A stretch of 64,000 nucleotides of DNA from Bin87 sp965115825 (GCA_965115825.1 OZ220464.1:3201670-3265669); one strand, 5' to 3'; counted from the first letter of the stretch, positions 47,150 through 56,517 are shown. A program made the numbers and translations. Notes: generated from the sequence alone by a model not told the origin.

Positions 47150-48937
47150 TTATGGGCGGTAGCGGTTGACGATGGGTAGGCGGCGGTCTTTGCCGAAGGC
47201 GCGAGGGGTGATTTTGACGCCTGGGGGAGCCTGGCGTCGTTTGTACTCGTTGCGGTCGACGGAGGTGATGACCTGGCGGACCCAATCGGGGTTGTGGCCC
47301 ATGGCGACCATGTCGGCATAGGCGTAGTCGTCTTCGACGTAAGCTTTGATGATGGGGTCGAGCAGCTCGTAGGGCGGGAGAGTGTCCTGATCGGTTTGGT
47401 TGGGGCGGAGTTCGGCGCTGGGAGGTTTATCCAGCACGGCCCGGGGGATGATAGGGCGCGGGTTGCCGGCGGAGTCCGGGGCGGCGCCGGCGTTGCGCCA
47501 GCGGGCGAGTCGGTACACCAGGGTCTTGGGAACGTCTTTGAGGACGGCGAAACCGCCGGCCATGTCGCCGTAGAGGGTGGCGTAGCCCATGGCCATTTCG
47601 CTCTTGTTGCCGGTGGTGAGGGTGAGCCAGCCGAACTTGTTGGCGATGGTCATGAGGACGTTGCCGCGGATGCGCGCCTGGACGTTTTCCTCGGCGGTGT
47701 TGGGTTCGGAGCCGGCGAAAGGGCGGGCGAGCATTTCGGTAAAGGCGTGATGGGCGGGTTCTATGGGGATATGCCAGAGGCTGATGCCGAGGTTGTCGGC
47801 GAGGGTTTGGGAGTCGGCGACGCTGCCCTCGGAGGAGTAGCGGGATGGCATGGCGACGCCGACGACGTTTTCGGGGCCGAGAGCGTCGACGGCGACGGTG
47901 GCGGTGAGGGCTGAGTCGATGCCGCCGGAGAGTCCGACCAGGGCGCGGCGGAAGCCGGATTTGCGGACGTAATCGCGGGCGCCGACGACCAGGGCCTGGT
48001 AGATTTCTTCGGTTTCGTCGAGGGCGCGGCAGAGGATGGGCTGAGCGGGCTGCGCGCGGGCCGCGCTGCGTCGGTAGTCGGAGACGGGGATGACTTTGGC
48101 CTGGCCGACTTCGGCGAGGATGGCCCGGTTTTCCTTACGAGGGCGAGGGTCGTGGAGGCGTTGTCGGAATACGGAGTCGACATCGAGGTCGGCGGTGATG
48201 AGGCTTTCTTCGAAAGCGGGGGCGCGGGCGATGATGCCGCCGTCGGGGGAGCAGATGATGCTGGCGCCATCAAAGACGAGTTCATCCTGGCCGCCGACAG
48301 TGTTGAGGTAGGCGACGAACAGGCCGTTGTCGGCGGCGCGGGTGGCAATCATGCGCTCGCGCTGGGCGGCTTTGCCGGCGTGGAAGGGAGAGGCGTTGAT
48401 GTTGACGATGACTTCGGCGCCGGCGTCGCGCTGGACGGCGATGGGGCCGATGGGATACCAGATGTCTTCGCAGATGTTGATTCCGACGGAGGCGCCGTTG
48501 ATGACGTACACGGGGCAGGCGTGGCCGCGCTGGAAATAGCGGTCTTCGTCGAAGACGCCGTAGGTGGGTAGGTACATTTTGCGATACCAGTCCAGGATGC
48601 GGCCGTCGTTGATGATGGCGGCGGCGTTGGCGACGTCGTCGCTGGCCCGGCCGCCGGAGTGGCTGGGAGAAGGGCCGGGGGAGCCAACGATGACGGCGAT
48701 GCCGCGGGCGGCGGCGGCGATGCGCTGGACGGCATCGGCTGCGTCGGCAAGGAAGGAGGGCTTGAAGAGGAGGTCTTCGGGAGGATAGCCGGTGACGGCG
48801 AGCTCGGGAAAAGCGACGAGGTCGGCGTGGGCGCCGCGCGCTTCGTCGATGAGATCGATGATGCGCGCGGCGTTGCCGGTGATGTCGCCGACGGTGGGGT
48901 TGAACTGGCCGAGGGCCAGCCGGAAAGAGCGCTGCAT
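47150..48937 (-). CDS. nadE: Glutamine-dependent NAD+ synthetase
   Basis: The 595-residue two-domain enzyme makes NAD from deamido-NAD using glutamine. The N-terminal nitrilase-type glutaminase shows VAFPELAVTGYPPEDLL (Glu), a later Lys in YRKMYLPTYGVFDE and the nucleophile Cys in GINICEDIWYP. The C-terminal synthetase has the P-loop LSGGIDSALT (~312-321), TTGNKSEMAMGY and YGDMAGGFAVLKDVPK. The ATG at 48937 is supported by a -10 (TATAAT) whose spacing places transcription exactly at the start codon. An in-frame upstream ATG at 49012 would lie above that promoter. Confidence 0.95.
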   Translation of the reverse strand: MQRSFRLALGQFNPTVGDITGNAARIIDLIDEARGAHADLVAFPELAVTGYPPEDLLFKPSFLADAADAVQRIAAAARGIAVIVGSPGPSPSHSGGRASDDVANAAAIINDGRILDWYRKMYLPTYGVFDEDRYFQRGHACPVYVINGASVGINICEDIWYPIGPIAVQRDAGAEVIVNINASPFHAGKAAQRERMIATRAADNGLFVAYLNTVGGQDELVFDGASIICSPDGGIIARAPAFEESLITADLDVDSVFRQRLHDPRPRKENRAILAEVGQAKVIPVSDYRRSAARAQPAQPILCRALDETEEIYQALVVGARDYVRKSGFRRALVGLSGGIDSALTATVAVDALGPENVVGVAMPSRYSSEGSVADSQTLADNLGISLWHIPIEPAHHAFTEMLARPFAGSEPNTAEENVQARIRGNVLMTIANKFGWLTLTTGNKSEMAMGYATLYGDMAGGFAVLKDVPKTLVYRLARWRNAGAAPDSAGNPRPIIPRAVLDKPPSAELRPNQTDQDTLPPYELLDPIIKAYVEDDYAYADMVAMGHNPDWVRQVITSVDRNEYKRRQAPPGVKITPRAFGKDRRLPIVNRYRP

Positions 48938-48943
48938 TGCGGC

Positions 48944-48949
48944 ATTATA
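48944..48949 (-). promoter_or_regulatory. -10 of nadE, leaderless transcript
   Basis: TATAAT on the minus strand with 6 bp to the A of the nadE ATG, so +1 coincides with the start codon. No ribosome site is present. Confidence 0.5.
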
Positions 48950-49153
48950 ACGCAGGCGAGGGTGGAGGCCACGGTGATTTGGGGCCAGGATTTTGGTGAT
49001 GAGGGGTTGCAAGAGGCGTTGTGGCGTGATATAGTATTGGTATCAGGAATATAATATATTGCGATATGCGATGTGAAATACCGCACAAGCCGCTGTGGGG
49101 TAGAGAGGCGCGGACAGGGGAGAAAGACGGACGGATAAGAAGGAGGTGTTGTT

Positions 49154-50167
49154 ATGGCGTTTTTCAAGAGCGTTATTGTTCCTTTGGACGGGTCGGAATT
49201 GTCGGCGGCGGCGCTGCCGGCGGCGAGTCTGATGGCCGAAGCAGCCGGGGCGCGCATCACGCTGATGAGGTCTTTTGAAGGGGCGCCGCAGTGGCACGCC
49301 GATGCCGATTTGGGAAGGTTCAGCGGCTCGCTGGCGGTGGCGGAGCATGACCGGATTACGGCGTTTCTGACAGCGGAGAAGCATCGGCTCCATGGGCTGG
49401 GCGTAACCGCGCACATTGATATTCACGTGCGGGAAGGCCGAGCGGAGACGGTCATCTCGGAGCTGGCGGGACGGGAACCGGATGGGCTTATCGTGATGTC
49501 AACTCACGGGCGCGGCGGGCTGACCCGGATGCTGATGGGCAGCGTGACGGCGCGGGTGGTCAGCTCGGTGAGCAACCCGGTGCTGATTGTGCGCGGCGGC
49601 GCGTCGGACGGCGTGAGGGTTGGGGCATCCGTGGACAACATCATAGTGCCGCTGGACGGTTCGGCGTTTGCGGAGAATGCGCTGGCCTACGCCGGCGCGC
49701 TGGCCGAGGCTTGCGGGGCACAGGTTATCCTGATGCGCAGCACGCACAACGCAGACTATTTCCGCGCGCATACGCAGTGGGCGCGGCTGGACGGCGAGGG
49801 CGGGTTCAACTTCGGCGGGCCGCTGGAGATGGCGGCCAGCATGGCTACATTGTCGCGGGAATATCTGTGGCGTAAGGCGGAAGAGCTGGAGGCCGGGTTC
49901 GGGCTTGCGGACGTGGAGGCGGTGAACCCTACGGAGCCTCCGGCGGAGGCCGTGGTTGACCTGGCGCGACGGTCGCGCAACGCGCTGGTGATGATGGCAA
50001 CGCGGGGGCGTTGGGGGGTGGGCCGGGCGCTGCTGGGTAGCGTGGCGGACCAGGTGGTGCGTCGTTCGCCGGCGCCGACGCTGCTGGTGCGGTCGCCGCT
50101 GCGGGCCGGGAAGTTTGCGCCGGCGATGGCGGCGGAAGGCGGCGGGCTGGAGCTGGCGAGGGTATAG
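49154..50167 (+). CDS. Tandem UspA-domain universal stress protein
   Basis: The 337-residue protein carries two UspA domains. Domain 1 (residues 1-145) starts SVIVPLDGSELSAAALPAA and has the ATP-loop pattern STHGRGGLTRMLMGSVTARV then SNPVLIV. Domain 2 (about 160-310) repeats NIIVPLDGSAFAENALAYA and ends ATRGRWGVGRALLGSVADQV then PTLLV. Both keep G-x2-G-x9-G-S, so ATP binding is expected. The GAAGGAGG ribosome site lies 6 bp before the ATG. An AT-rich divergent region (49030-49075, with TATAAT at 49050-49055) separates it from nadE. Confidence 0.92.
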   Translation: MAFFKSVIVPLDGSELSAAALPAASLMAEAAGARITLMRSFEGAPQWHADADLGRFSGSLAVAEHDRITAFLTAEKHRLHGLGVTAHIDIHVREGRAETVISELAGREPDGLIVMSTHGRGGLTRMLMGSVTARVVSSVSNPVLIVRGGASDGVRVGASVDNIIVPLDGSAFAENALAYAGALAEACGAQVILMRSTHNADYFRAHTQWARLDGEGGFNFGGPLEMAASMATLSREYLWRKAEELEAGFGLADVEAVNPTEPPAEAVVDLARRSRNALVMMATRGRWGVGRALLGSVADQVVRRSPAPTLLVRSPLRAGKFAPAMAAEGGGLELARV

Positions 50168-50220
50168 GTCTCTTTCCCGCCTGGATAGAAAGACCTGCGG
50201 CGAGGAAGCCGCAGCCGGAG

Positions 50221-50250
50221 AAGCGCGGAGGGGAGAACCCCTCCGCGCTT
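50221..50250 (+). terminator. Hairpin terminator after the UspA gene
   Basis: A perfect 13-bp stem AAGCGCGGAGGGG/CCCCTCCGCGCTT with an AGAA loop, then TATTCC. The stem is strong and the T-run short. It ends 54-83 bp after the UspA stop and before the MFS gene's own promoter. Confidence 0.7.
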
Positions 50251-50341
50251 TATTCCGTTATTCTCGCGCAGGAAGGTAGGGTAGCCGCACCATACGGGGC
50301 CCGTATCAACTGGCAGAGCTTTCGGAGGCGGCGGATGCGCC

Positions 50342-50350
50342 TGCTATAAT
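50342..50350 (+). promoter_or_regulatory. Extended -10 of the MFS gene, near-leaderless
   Basis: TGCTATAAT ends 8 bp before the ATG at 50359, predicting a leader of only about 2 nt. No clear -35. Confidence 0.55.
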
Positions 50351-50358
50351 CGGCGGCT

Positions 50359-51654
50359 ATGGTGATGCGCGCGCTGCCGGCCCGCCTGGCCCGGACGATG
50401 CCCTTCTACTACGGCTGGGTCATTCTGGGCCTGTCGGGGGTTGTGTCGTATTCGTCTCGGCCGTTGATGTCGGTAGCGGTGCTGACGGTGTTCATGGTGC
50501 CGATGACGGAGCAGCTGGGATGGACGCGGGCGCAGTTTTCCGGAGCAGTGAGCCTGGGGGGAGTGCTGGCAGTAGCCGCGGCGCCGCTGGTGGGGCCGGT
50601 GCTGGACCGCTACGGCTCGGGCCTGGTGGTGGGAATATCGTCGGGGATAGCCGGGCTGTGCGCCGTGGCGCTGGGGGCAGTGAGCCAGATTTGGTTGTTT
50701 TACCTGGCATACGTTCCGGGGCGGACGGTTTTTGCCAGTCCGCTGGAGCTGGGCACGTCGGTAGCGGTAAGCAACTGGTTCATCCGGCGGCGTCCTTTTG
50801 CGCTGGCGCTGAACCACGCTGCGCAGGGTTCGGGGCTGGCGGTGATGCCGCTGGTGGCGCAGGCTATCATCGGAGCGCAGAGCTGGGAAACGGCGTGGTT
50901 CGCGCTGGGAGCGTGGACCATGGCGGTGGGAACGCTGCCGGCGATTCTGCTGATGGCGCGGCGTCCGGAGGACCTGGGTGTGGAACCGGACGGTGACGGA
51001 GAGTTGGGGTCAGCGTCGGGCGGACGTCCGGCGGCAGGACGGCGGCCCCGCAGCGCGTCGGAGGAAATCAACTTCACGCCGCGTCAGGCGATGCGGACGC
51101 GCTCTTTCTGGCTGATGATGCTGTTCGCCTTCGCCGGGTTTATCGTGCAGGCAGGGGTGTCGCTGCATCAGGCGCCGCACTTCATTGACCAGGGGGCGCC
51201 GGGCTCGGTAGCCGTGTTCACGCCGGTTACTTTTGCCATATCACAGGTGCCGGCCAGCATTGCGTGGTCGGCGCTGGGGGGACGGATAGAAGCGCGGTTT
51301 GTGATGGCGGCGGCGGGCCTGGTGGTAGCCGGCGGCGCGGTCATCACGGCCTTTGCCAGCGGCATCGGCGTGGGAATAGTGGGGGCGTTTATCCTGGGGT
51401 TCGGGGTGGGCGGGCTGCACATCACGGCGCGGCTGACGTGGGCAGACTACTTCGGGCGGCTGCATCTAGGTAAGATACGCAGCTGGGGGCTGGCCGCACA
51501 GGTGGGAGGGCAGGCGCTGGGGCCAACGGCGGCGGGATTCGTCTGGGACTGGACGAGAAGCTACCAGTGGGTGTTTCTGGCGTTTGGGGTTAACCTGGCG
51601 GCAGTGTCGCTGCTGATGCTGACGGCGCGGCGGCCGGAGGGCGGAGTTAGGTGA
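50359..51654 (+). CDS. Major facilitator superfamily transporter (OxlT/monocarboxylate-like)
   Basis: The 431-residue protein has twelve predicted helices split by a central polar loop (residues ~205-245, rich in Gly/Arg/Ser). The opening FYYGWVILGLSGVVSYSSRP and the loop 2-3 motif GPVLDRYGSGLVVGIS resemble the oxalate/formate antiporter and monocarboxylate branch of MFS. The signature R-x-G-R is present only in degenerate form. The substrate is not deducible. The gene ends overlapping the stop of the TOPRIM gene on the other strand by 8 bp. Confidence 0.88.
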   Translation: MVMRALPARLARTMPFYYGWVILGLSGVVSYSSRPLMSVAVLTVFMVPMTEQLGWTRAQFSGAVSLGGVLAVAAAPLVGPVLDRYGSGLVVGISSGIAGLCAVALGAVSQIWLFYLAYVPGRTVFASPLELGTSVAVSNWFIRRRPFALALNHAAQGSGLAVMPLVAQAIIGAQSWETAWFALGAWTMAVGTLPAILLMARRPEDLGVEPDGDGELGSASGGRPAAGRRPRSASEEINFTPRQAMRTRSFWLMMLFAFAGFIVQAGVSLHQAPHFIDQGAPGSVAVFTPVTFAISQVPASIAWSALGGRIEARFVMAAAGLVVAGGAVITAFASGIGVGIVGAFILGFGVGGLHITARLTWADYFGRLHLGKIRSWGLAAQVGGQALGPTAAGFVWDWTRSYQWVFLAFGVNLAAVSLLMLTARRPEGGVR

Positions 51655-52291
51655 AAAGGCGGGATAGCCAGGCGAGGAAGGTTTGAGCCAACCGGCCGGC
51701 GGTGTTCAAATCTCCTTCACGAATTGCCAAGCCGATGAGGCCGGGGAACTTTCTGGTGGATAACCAAGCATGAACTTTGGCTTTGGTGATTTTGTCGTCG
51801 TTGAACTTGCGCGGCTGCGGGATTTGGACGATATAATCTTGCGCGCGAGGCCATACCGGATCATCGGCAGGCACCATTCGGGAGACGAAATCCTCGAGCT
51901 CGCCGCCGGACAGGTTATCCGGCATTATCCAGACACCGATGCGGGGGATGTCGGCGTCGGCATTTTCGGGGATGATGGCGCCGTTGGAGTCGAGAGAGGC
52001 TGGCAGCGCGATTCGATTGTCGGCGTCGGCAATGCGATTGAGCACTTGCCGCCAACGAGCCTGTGGGTCATCATCGGCGTCCACTATGAAACCGACTGCG
52101 GTAATGCCATCTTGATTGATGAACCCGCGGATGCTGTTGATCACACCTTGAAAACCCTTGGCGTCGTGAATAGTGAAGCGTTCAGCCAGTCCCGGTTGCC
52201 CCTGTCGGCATAGGTGCAGTATCGCGTTCTGGTCGTTTTGGCCCTCGACAACCAGCAGGCCGGATGCAGAGGTCTGGGTGGGAGTGGCCAT
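51647..52291 (-). CDS. DUF3226-like TOPRIM protein, partner of the AAA ATPase
   Basis: The 214-residue protein has TOPRIM landmarks: GLLVVEGQNDQNAI near residues 10-24 (conserved Glu) and VGFIVDADDDPQARW near 66-80 (D-x-D). A strongly acidic/aromatic middle (ADIPRIGVWIMPDNLSGGEL) and KFNDDKITKAKVHAWLSTR follow. This matches DUF3226, a stand-alone relative of the TOPRIM half of OLD nucleases. It starts 3 bp after the ATPase stop, so the two are made together. In OLD, Gabija and PARIS-type systems the ATPase senses a trigger and the TOPRIM part cuts nucleic acid; whether this pair does so is inference. Confidence 0.78.
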   Translation of the reverse strand: MATPTQTSASGLLVVEGQNDQNAILHLCRQGQPGLAERFTIHDAKGFQGVINSIRGFINQDGITAVGFIVDADDDPQARWRQVLNRIADADNRIALPASLDSNGAIIPENADADIPRIGVWIMPDNLSGGELEDFVSRMVPADDPVWPRAQDYIVQIPQPRKFNDDKITKAKVHAWLSTRKFPGLIGLAIREGDLNTAGRLAQTFLAWLSRLFT

Positions 52292-52294
52292 GGA

Positions 52295-53446
52295 TTAGCG
52301 CACTTCAATGCCATGCTCGGCGGCGATAGCAAGTTCGGGTTCGGGGTATTCAACCGCGCGCAGGCGGTTGACGTTGCGTCGTATGCTGTAAAGCACACCC
52401 TCAACGTCTTCCAGCTCGTTAGCGGCTTGAGCGAAACCCTTGATACAATCTGCGCTGTGGGTGGTGGCCAGCACCTGTACGTTGTTGCGTTGGGCGGATT
52501 GAAGAACCATTTTCCAGAAATTGGTTTGGATGGAGTGGTGGATGCCGTTCTCGACTTCGTCGATGAGGAGGAAGCCGTTACTGCTACTCGCCAAGGCCAA
52601 CGCTATGCTAAATATCCGCACCGCCCCATCGCCAAGACTTCGCAAAGGAACAGGATTGTCTTCTCCCACGACTTTTGCCAAAAAGCGGCGTCTTGACCTC
52701 AACCTACCCCTCGTGTTTGACCCCACCGAAGCCACGCGTTCTACAGAGACTGCCCGGAGCAAATTGAGAGCCTGAACAGCGCTTTCCTCATGAGGTGTCA
52801 AAGCAACTTCATCCCAAAATTGATCAATGATGGAATTGTCTGGAACTTCTGGTCCCAGGGTGTTGCATATAACTTCACGAGGTAGTTCTCGACCCTCTAC
52901 CAACCGTCTAATTCCCGAAGGAACATGGCGGCGGATCCGAACCTGCTCCATGTAATGTAACGACCTCGTGGGGATAGTGTATCGAGAACCTTGAAATTTA
53001 ACCTCCAGTGCGACCACTTCTTCGTCCAAAAAACTATCAGATTGGAATAGAGAGAGCTGGTTAATTGATTCTTCTGTTAAGTGAATCATACGGATTTGGA
53101 GGTCATCGATGGCATCCCCTCTCCCTATCGATACAGGAGCATCGGGATAAATGCGGCGCCCATAGAATAGCGCATCCCAATCAGGCGCAATAACTTCGTC
53201 ACCGTCTTCATCAAGAGCATTGACAACTTCATCCCGGTTAAGCAGGACATTTGCAAGAACGTGTGCACGCCCGCGAGCAGCGTGAACTCGTGCAGCGTCA
53301 AGAACGGTAGTTTTGCCTACGCTGTTTTCGCCAACGAGCAGTGTCACTCTCCCTAATCTCGGGAGAGCGAGTACGTCTATGCCCCGGAAGTTCTTGATGA
53401 CCAGACTAGGCAAATGCAGAGTCGGGTCGGGTACTGCGTCGGTCAT
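52295..53446 (-). CDS. AAA ATPase (AAA_15/OLD-like), partner of the TOPRIM protein
   Basis: The 383-residue ABC/SMC-type ATPase opens LVIKNFRGIDVLALPRLGRV and has Walker A VGENSVGKTTVLD near residues 38-50, a middle region with helices and basic patches, a signature-like PLRSLGDGAVRIFSIALALA (~273-292), Walker B GFLLIDEVENGIHH (~297-310) and a switch histidine in VLATTHSAD. There is no fused TOPRIM domain; it is encoded separately just downstream. The ATG at 53446 is used because AAGGTGAG lies about 7 bp upstream. GC is lower than neighbouring uvrA, suggesting recent acquisition. Confidence 0.82.
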   Translation of the reverse strand: MTDAVPDPTLHLPSLVIKNFRGIDVLALPRLGRVTLLVGENSVGKTTVLDAARVHAARGRAHVLANVLLNRDEVVNALDEDGDEVIAPDWDALFYGRRIYPDAPVSIGRGDAIDDLQIRMIHLTEESINQLSLFQSDSFLDEEVVALEVKFQGSRYTIPTRSLHYMEQVRIRRHVPSGIRRLVEGRELPREVICNTLGPEVPDNSIIDQFWDEVALTPHEESAVQALNLLRAVSVERVASVGSNTRGRLRSRRRFLAKVVGEDNPVPLRSLGDGAVRIFSIALALASSSNGFLLIDEVENGIHHSIQTNFWKMVLQSAQRNNVQVLATTHSADCIKGFAQAANELEDVEGVLYSIRRNVNRLRAVEYPEPELAIAAEHGIEVR

Positions 53447-53469
53447 GGCGCTCACCTTGGGGGCCGCGG

Positions 53470-56400
53470 TTAGCTGGCGGCGGGTTGGGGTTGGTGGAGG
53501 GCTTGGCGAAGGTAGCGGCCGGTGTGGGATTCGGCAACTTCGGCCAGCGTTTCGGGGGCGCCGCAGGCGATGAGATTGCCGCCCCGGTCGCCGGCGCCGG
53601 GGCCGAGGTCGATTATCCAGTCGGCGTTTTTGATGAGGTCGAGGTTGTGCTCGATGAGGAGGACGGAGTTGCCCTGGTCAACCAGGCGATGAAGGACATG
53701 GAGCAGGGCGGCGCAGTCTGCGAAGGAAAGGCCCGTAGTAGGTTCGTCGAGGAGGTAGAGGGTGCGCCCGGTGGCGCGGCGGGACAGTTCGGTGGCGAGT
53801 TTGACGCGCTGAGCTTCGCCGCCGGAGAGGGTAGTGGCCGGCTGTCCGAGACGGATGTAGCCGAGGCCGACGTCGCGCAGGGTTTCCAGGCGGTTGCGGA
53901 TGCGGGAGTAGTTCCAGAAGAAGTCGAGAGCGGTCTCCACGGTCATGGCGAGGACGTCGGCGATGGACTGGTCGCGGAGGGTAACTTCCAGGGCTTCCCG
54001 GTTGTAGCGGCGGCCCTGGCAGACTTCGCAAGGCACGGTTACGTCGGGGAGGAACTGCATCTCAATCTGATTGTAACCTTCGCCCTGGCAGGCTTCGCAG
54101 CGTCCCCCCTTGACGTTGAAAGAGAAGCGTCCGGCCTTGTAGCCGCGGATGCGGGCTTCGGGAAGCGCGGCGAAAACTTCGCGTATGGGGGTGAAGGCGC
54201 CGGTATAGGTGGCGGGATTGCTGCGCGGGGTGCGCCCGATAGGAGACTGGTCGATGTTGATGACTTTATCTATGTGCTCGATGCCGGTGATTTCGTCGTG
54301 GTCGCCGGGGCGGTCGCGGCCCTGGGCGACGGCCTGGGCAAGGCGTTTGTAGAGGATGTCGTACATGAGGGTGCTTTTGCCGGAGCCGGAGACGCCGGTA
54401 ACGCAGCCGAGGAGTCCGAGGGGGAAATCAACGTCGATGCCCCGGAGGTTGTTTTCCCGGGCGCCTTTAACGGTGATGTAGTTGCCGTTGCCGGGGCGTC
54501 GCCGCTCCGGCGTGGGGATACGCTTGCGCCCGCTGAGATAAGCGCCGGTGAGGGAGGCTTCGCTGGCCATAACCTGGGAGACGTCGCCGGCGGCGACGAT
54601 GTGGCCGCCGTGCTCGCCGGCGCCGGGGCCGAGGTCAACGATGTGGTCGGCGGCGCGCATCATGGCGTCGTCGTGCTCAACGACGATGACGGTGTTGCCC
54701 ATATCGCGGAGGCGGGTGAGGGTGTCGATGAGGCGGTGGTCGTCGTGAGGGTGGAGTCCGACGGTGGGTTCGTCGCAGACGTAAAGGACGCCGGTAAGAC
54801 CGCTGCCGATCTGGGTGGCGAGGCGGACGCGCTGAGCTTCGCCGCCGGAGAGAGTGCGGGCGGTGCGGTTCATGGTTACGTAGTCAAGGCCGATGCTGTC
54901 CAGGAATTGGAGGCGCCCTTCAATTTCTTTGAGGATTTGGTCGGCGATGACCATTTCGCGCTGGGTTAGGGTGGCGGCGACGGCGACGGGGGGCGCGGCG
55001 CGTTTGCCGTTCTTGCGGGCGCGACGAGTTTTCGGCCGGTCGCCGTTAGCCCGGTCGCCGTTGGAGGGGACGCTCTTGGCGGCGGGCAGCGTCTCCAATG
55101 CCTCCGGCGGATGGTGTCCGTTGCTGGCGCTATGCCCGTTGGCGGCGGCGTCTGCGCCGGGCTTGATGCTGCGAATCCATTGCAGGCCGGAGCCGATGGT
55201 GAGGCCGGTAACGTCCATGATGTTCCGCCCGCAGACCAGGACGCCGAGGGCTTCGGGGCGCAGGCGCGCGCCGTTGCAGGAGCGGCAGGCTCGTTGGGCC
55301 ATGTAACGCTCGATTTCGCTGCGGGTGTGGTCGGATTCGGTGTCGCGGTAGCGGCGTTGCAGGTTGGGAATGACGCCTTCGTAGGAAGTGTTCCAGGCGT
55401 AGGTGCGGCCTCGTCCGGTGCGGTGGCGCACTTTGACCTGCCTTTTGCCGGCGCCGTAGAGGACAACGTTGAGCTGCTCCTCGGTGAGTTCGCGCACGGG
55501 AGCATGGGGTGAGAAGTCGAACTCGCGGGCAACGGCTTCCATCATGCTGGCGTACCAGGAATTGGCGGCGCCGGAGCGGGACCAGGGGACGATTGCGCCA
55601 TCCAGGAGGGACAGGGAACGGTTCTGGATGACCAGGGAGGGGTCAATTTCCAGCTGGTAGCCGAGCCCGGTGCAAGTGGAGCAGGCGCCGTGGGGGCTGT
55701 TGAAGCTGAAGGTGCGCGGCTCGATTTCGGGGAGGCTGACGCCGCAGGCGACGCAAGCGAACTGCTCGCTGAAAGTGAGGTCTTCCTGGCCTTCGCGCCC
55801 TACCGTCAGCACGCCTTCGCCCTCGCGCAGGGCGGTCTCGACGGACTCGGTCACCCGGTTCGGTTCGGTGTCGCTGCGGATGATGAGGCGGTCAACGACG
55901 ATGTCGATGTAATGCCACTTCTGCTTGTCAAGAGTCAGGGCATCGGCATCCTCCACGAGGATGGTATCGCCATTGACGCGGAGGCGGACGAAGCCGGCGC
56001 GTTTGGCAGCCTCGAAGACTTCGCGGTGTTCGCCCTTTTTGCGGCGGACTTTGGGGGCGAGCAGAGTGATGCGGGAGGCTTCGGGCAGGGCCAGAATGGC
56101 GTCGACGATTTGCTGGACGGTCTGGCGGGCGACGGGGTTGCCGCACTTGGGACAATGGGGCCGGCCGACGCGGGCGAAAAGGAGGCGGAGGTAGTCGTAG
56201 ATTTCGGTTACGGTGCCGACGGTGGAGCGGGGGTTGTTGGAGACGCCCTTCTGGTCGATGGAGATGGCAGGGGACAGGCCCTCGATGTAGTCAACGTCGG
56301 GCTTGTCCATGCGGCCGAGAAACTGCCGGGCGTAGGCGGAGAGGGATTCGACGTAGCGGCGCTGCCCCTCGGCATAGATGGTGTCAAAAGCAAGGCTGCT

Positions 56401-56517
56401 CTTGCCGGAGCCGGAAACGCCGGTTATAACGACGAGCCGATCCCGGGGGATGGAAACGTCGACGTTCTTAAGGTTGTGCTCGCGGGCGCCCTTGATGTAG
56501 ATGGTTTCTTGAGGCAT
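53470..56517 (-). CDS. uvrA: Excinuclease ABC subunit A
   Basis: The 1015-residue DNA-damage sensor of nucleotide excision repair has two ATP-binding cassettes: Walker A VITGVSGSGKSS near 31-42 and GCVTGVSGSGKST in the second half. Zinc-type Cys pairs appear (CPKCGNP; CEACQGEG with CEVCQG), and the ABC signatures TLSGGEAQRVRLATQI and TTLSGGEAQRVKLATEL are both visible. It is longer than the usual ~940-970 because of a hydrophilic insert at about residues 452-516 (GADAAANGHSASNGHH ... KTRRARKNGKRA). The start is near-leaderless: an extended -10 is just upstream. Confidence 0.97.
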   Translation of the reverse strand: MPQETIYIKGAREHNLKNVDVSIPRDRLVVITGVSGSGKSSLAFDTIYAEGQRRYVESLSAYARQFLGRMDKPDVDYIEGLSPAISIDQKGVSNNPRSTVGTVTEIYDYLRLLFARVGRPHCPKCGNPVARQTVQQIVDAILALPEASRITLLAPKVRRKKGEHREVFEAAKRAGFVRLRVNGDTILVEDADALTLDKQKWHYIDIVVDRLIIRSDTEPNRVTESVETALREGEGVLTVGREGQEDLTFSEQFACVACGVSLPEIEPRTFSFNSPHGACSTCTGLGYQLEIDPSLVIQNRSLSLLDGAIVPWSRSGAANSWYASMMEAVAREFDFSPHAPVRELTEEQLNVVLYGAGKRQVKVRHRTGRGRTYAWNTSYEGVIPNLQRRYRDTESDHTRSEIERYMAQRACRSCNGARLRPEALGVLVCGRNIMDVTGLTIGSGLQWIRSIKPGADAAANGHSASNGHHPPEALETLPAAKSVPSNGDRANGDRPKTRRARKNGKRAAPPVAVAATLTQREMVIADQILKEIEGRLQFLDSIGLDYVTMNRTARTLSGGEAQRVRLATQIGSGLTGVLYVCDEPTVGLHPHDDHRLIDTLTRLRDMGNTVIVVEHDDAMMRAADHIVDLGPGAGEHGGHIVAAGDVSQVMASEASLTGAYLSGRKRIPTPERRRPGNGNYITVKGARENNLRGIDVDFPLGLLGCVTGVSGSGKSTLMYDILYKRLAQAVAQGRDRPGDHDEITGIEHIDKVINIDQSPIGRTPRSNPATYTGAFTPIREVFAALPEARIRGYKAGRFSFNVKGGRCEACQGEGYNQIEMQFLPDVTVPCEVCQGRRYNREALEVTLRDQSIADVLAMTVETALDFFWNYSRIRNRLETLRDVGLGYIRLGQPATTLSGGEAQRVKLATELSRRATGRTLYLLDEPTTGLSFADCAALLHVLHRLVDQGNSVLLIEHNLDLIKNADWIIDLGPGAGDRGGNLIACGAPETLAEVAESHTGRYLRQALHQPQPAAS

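Noticed and set aside
53485..54969. 494-residue plus-strand ORF opposite uvrA
   Set aside because: Shadow ORF; low-complexity Gly/Ala/Val translation.
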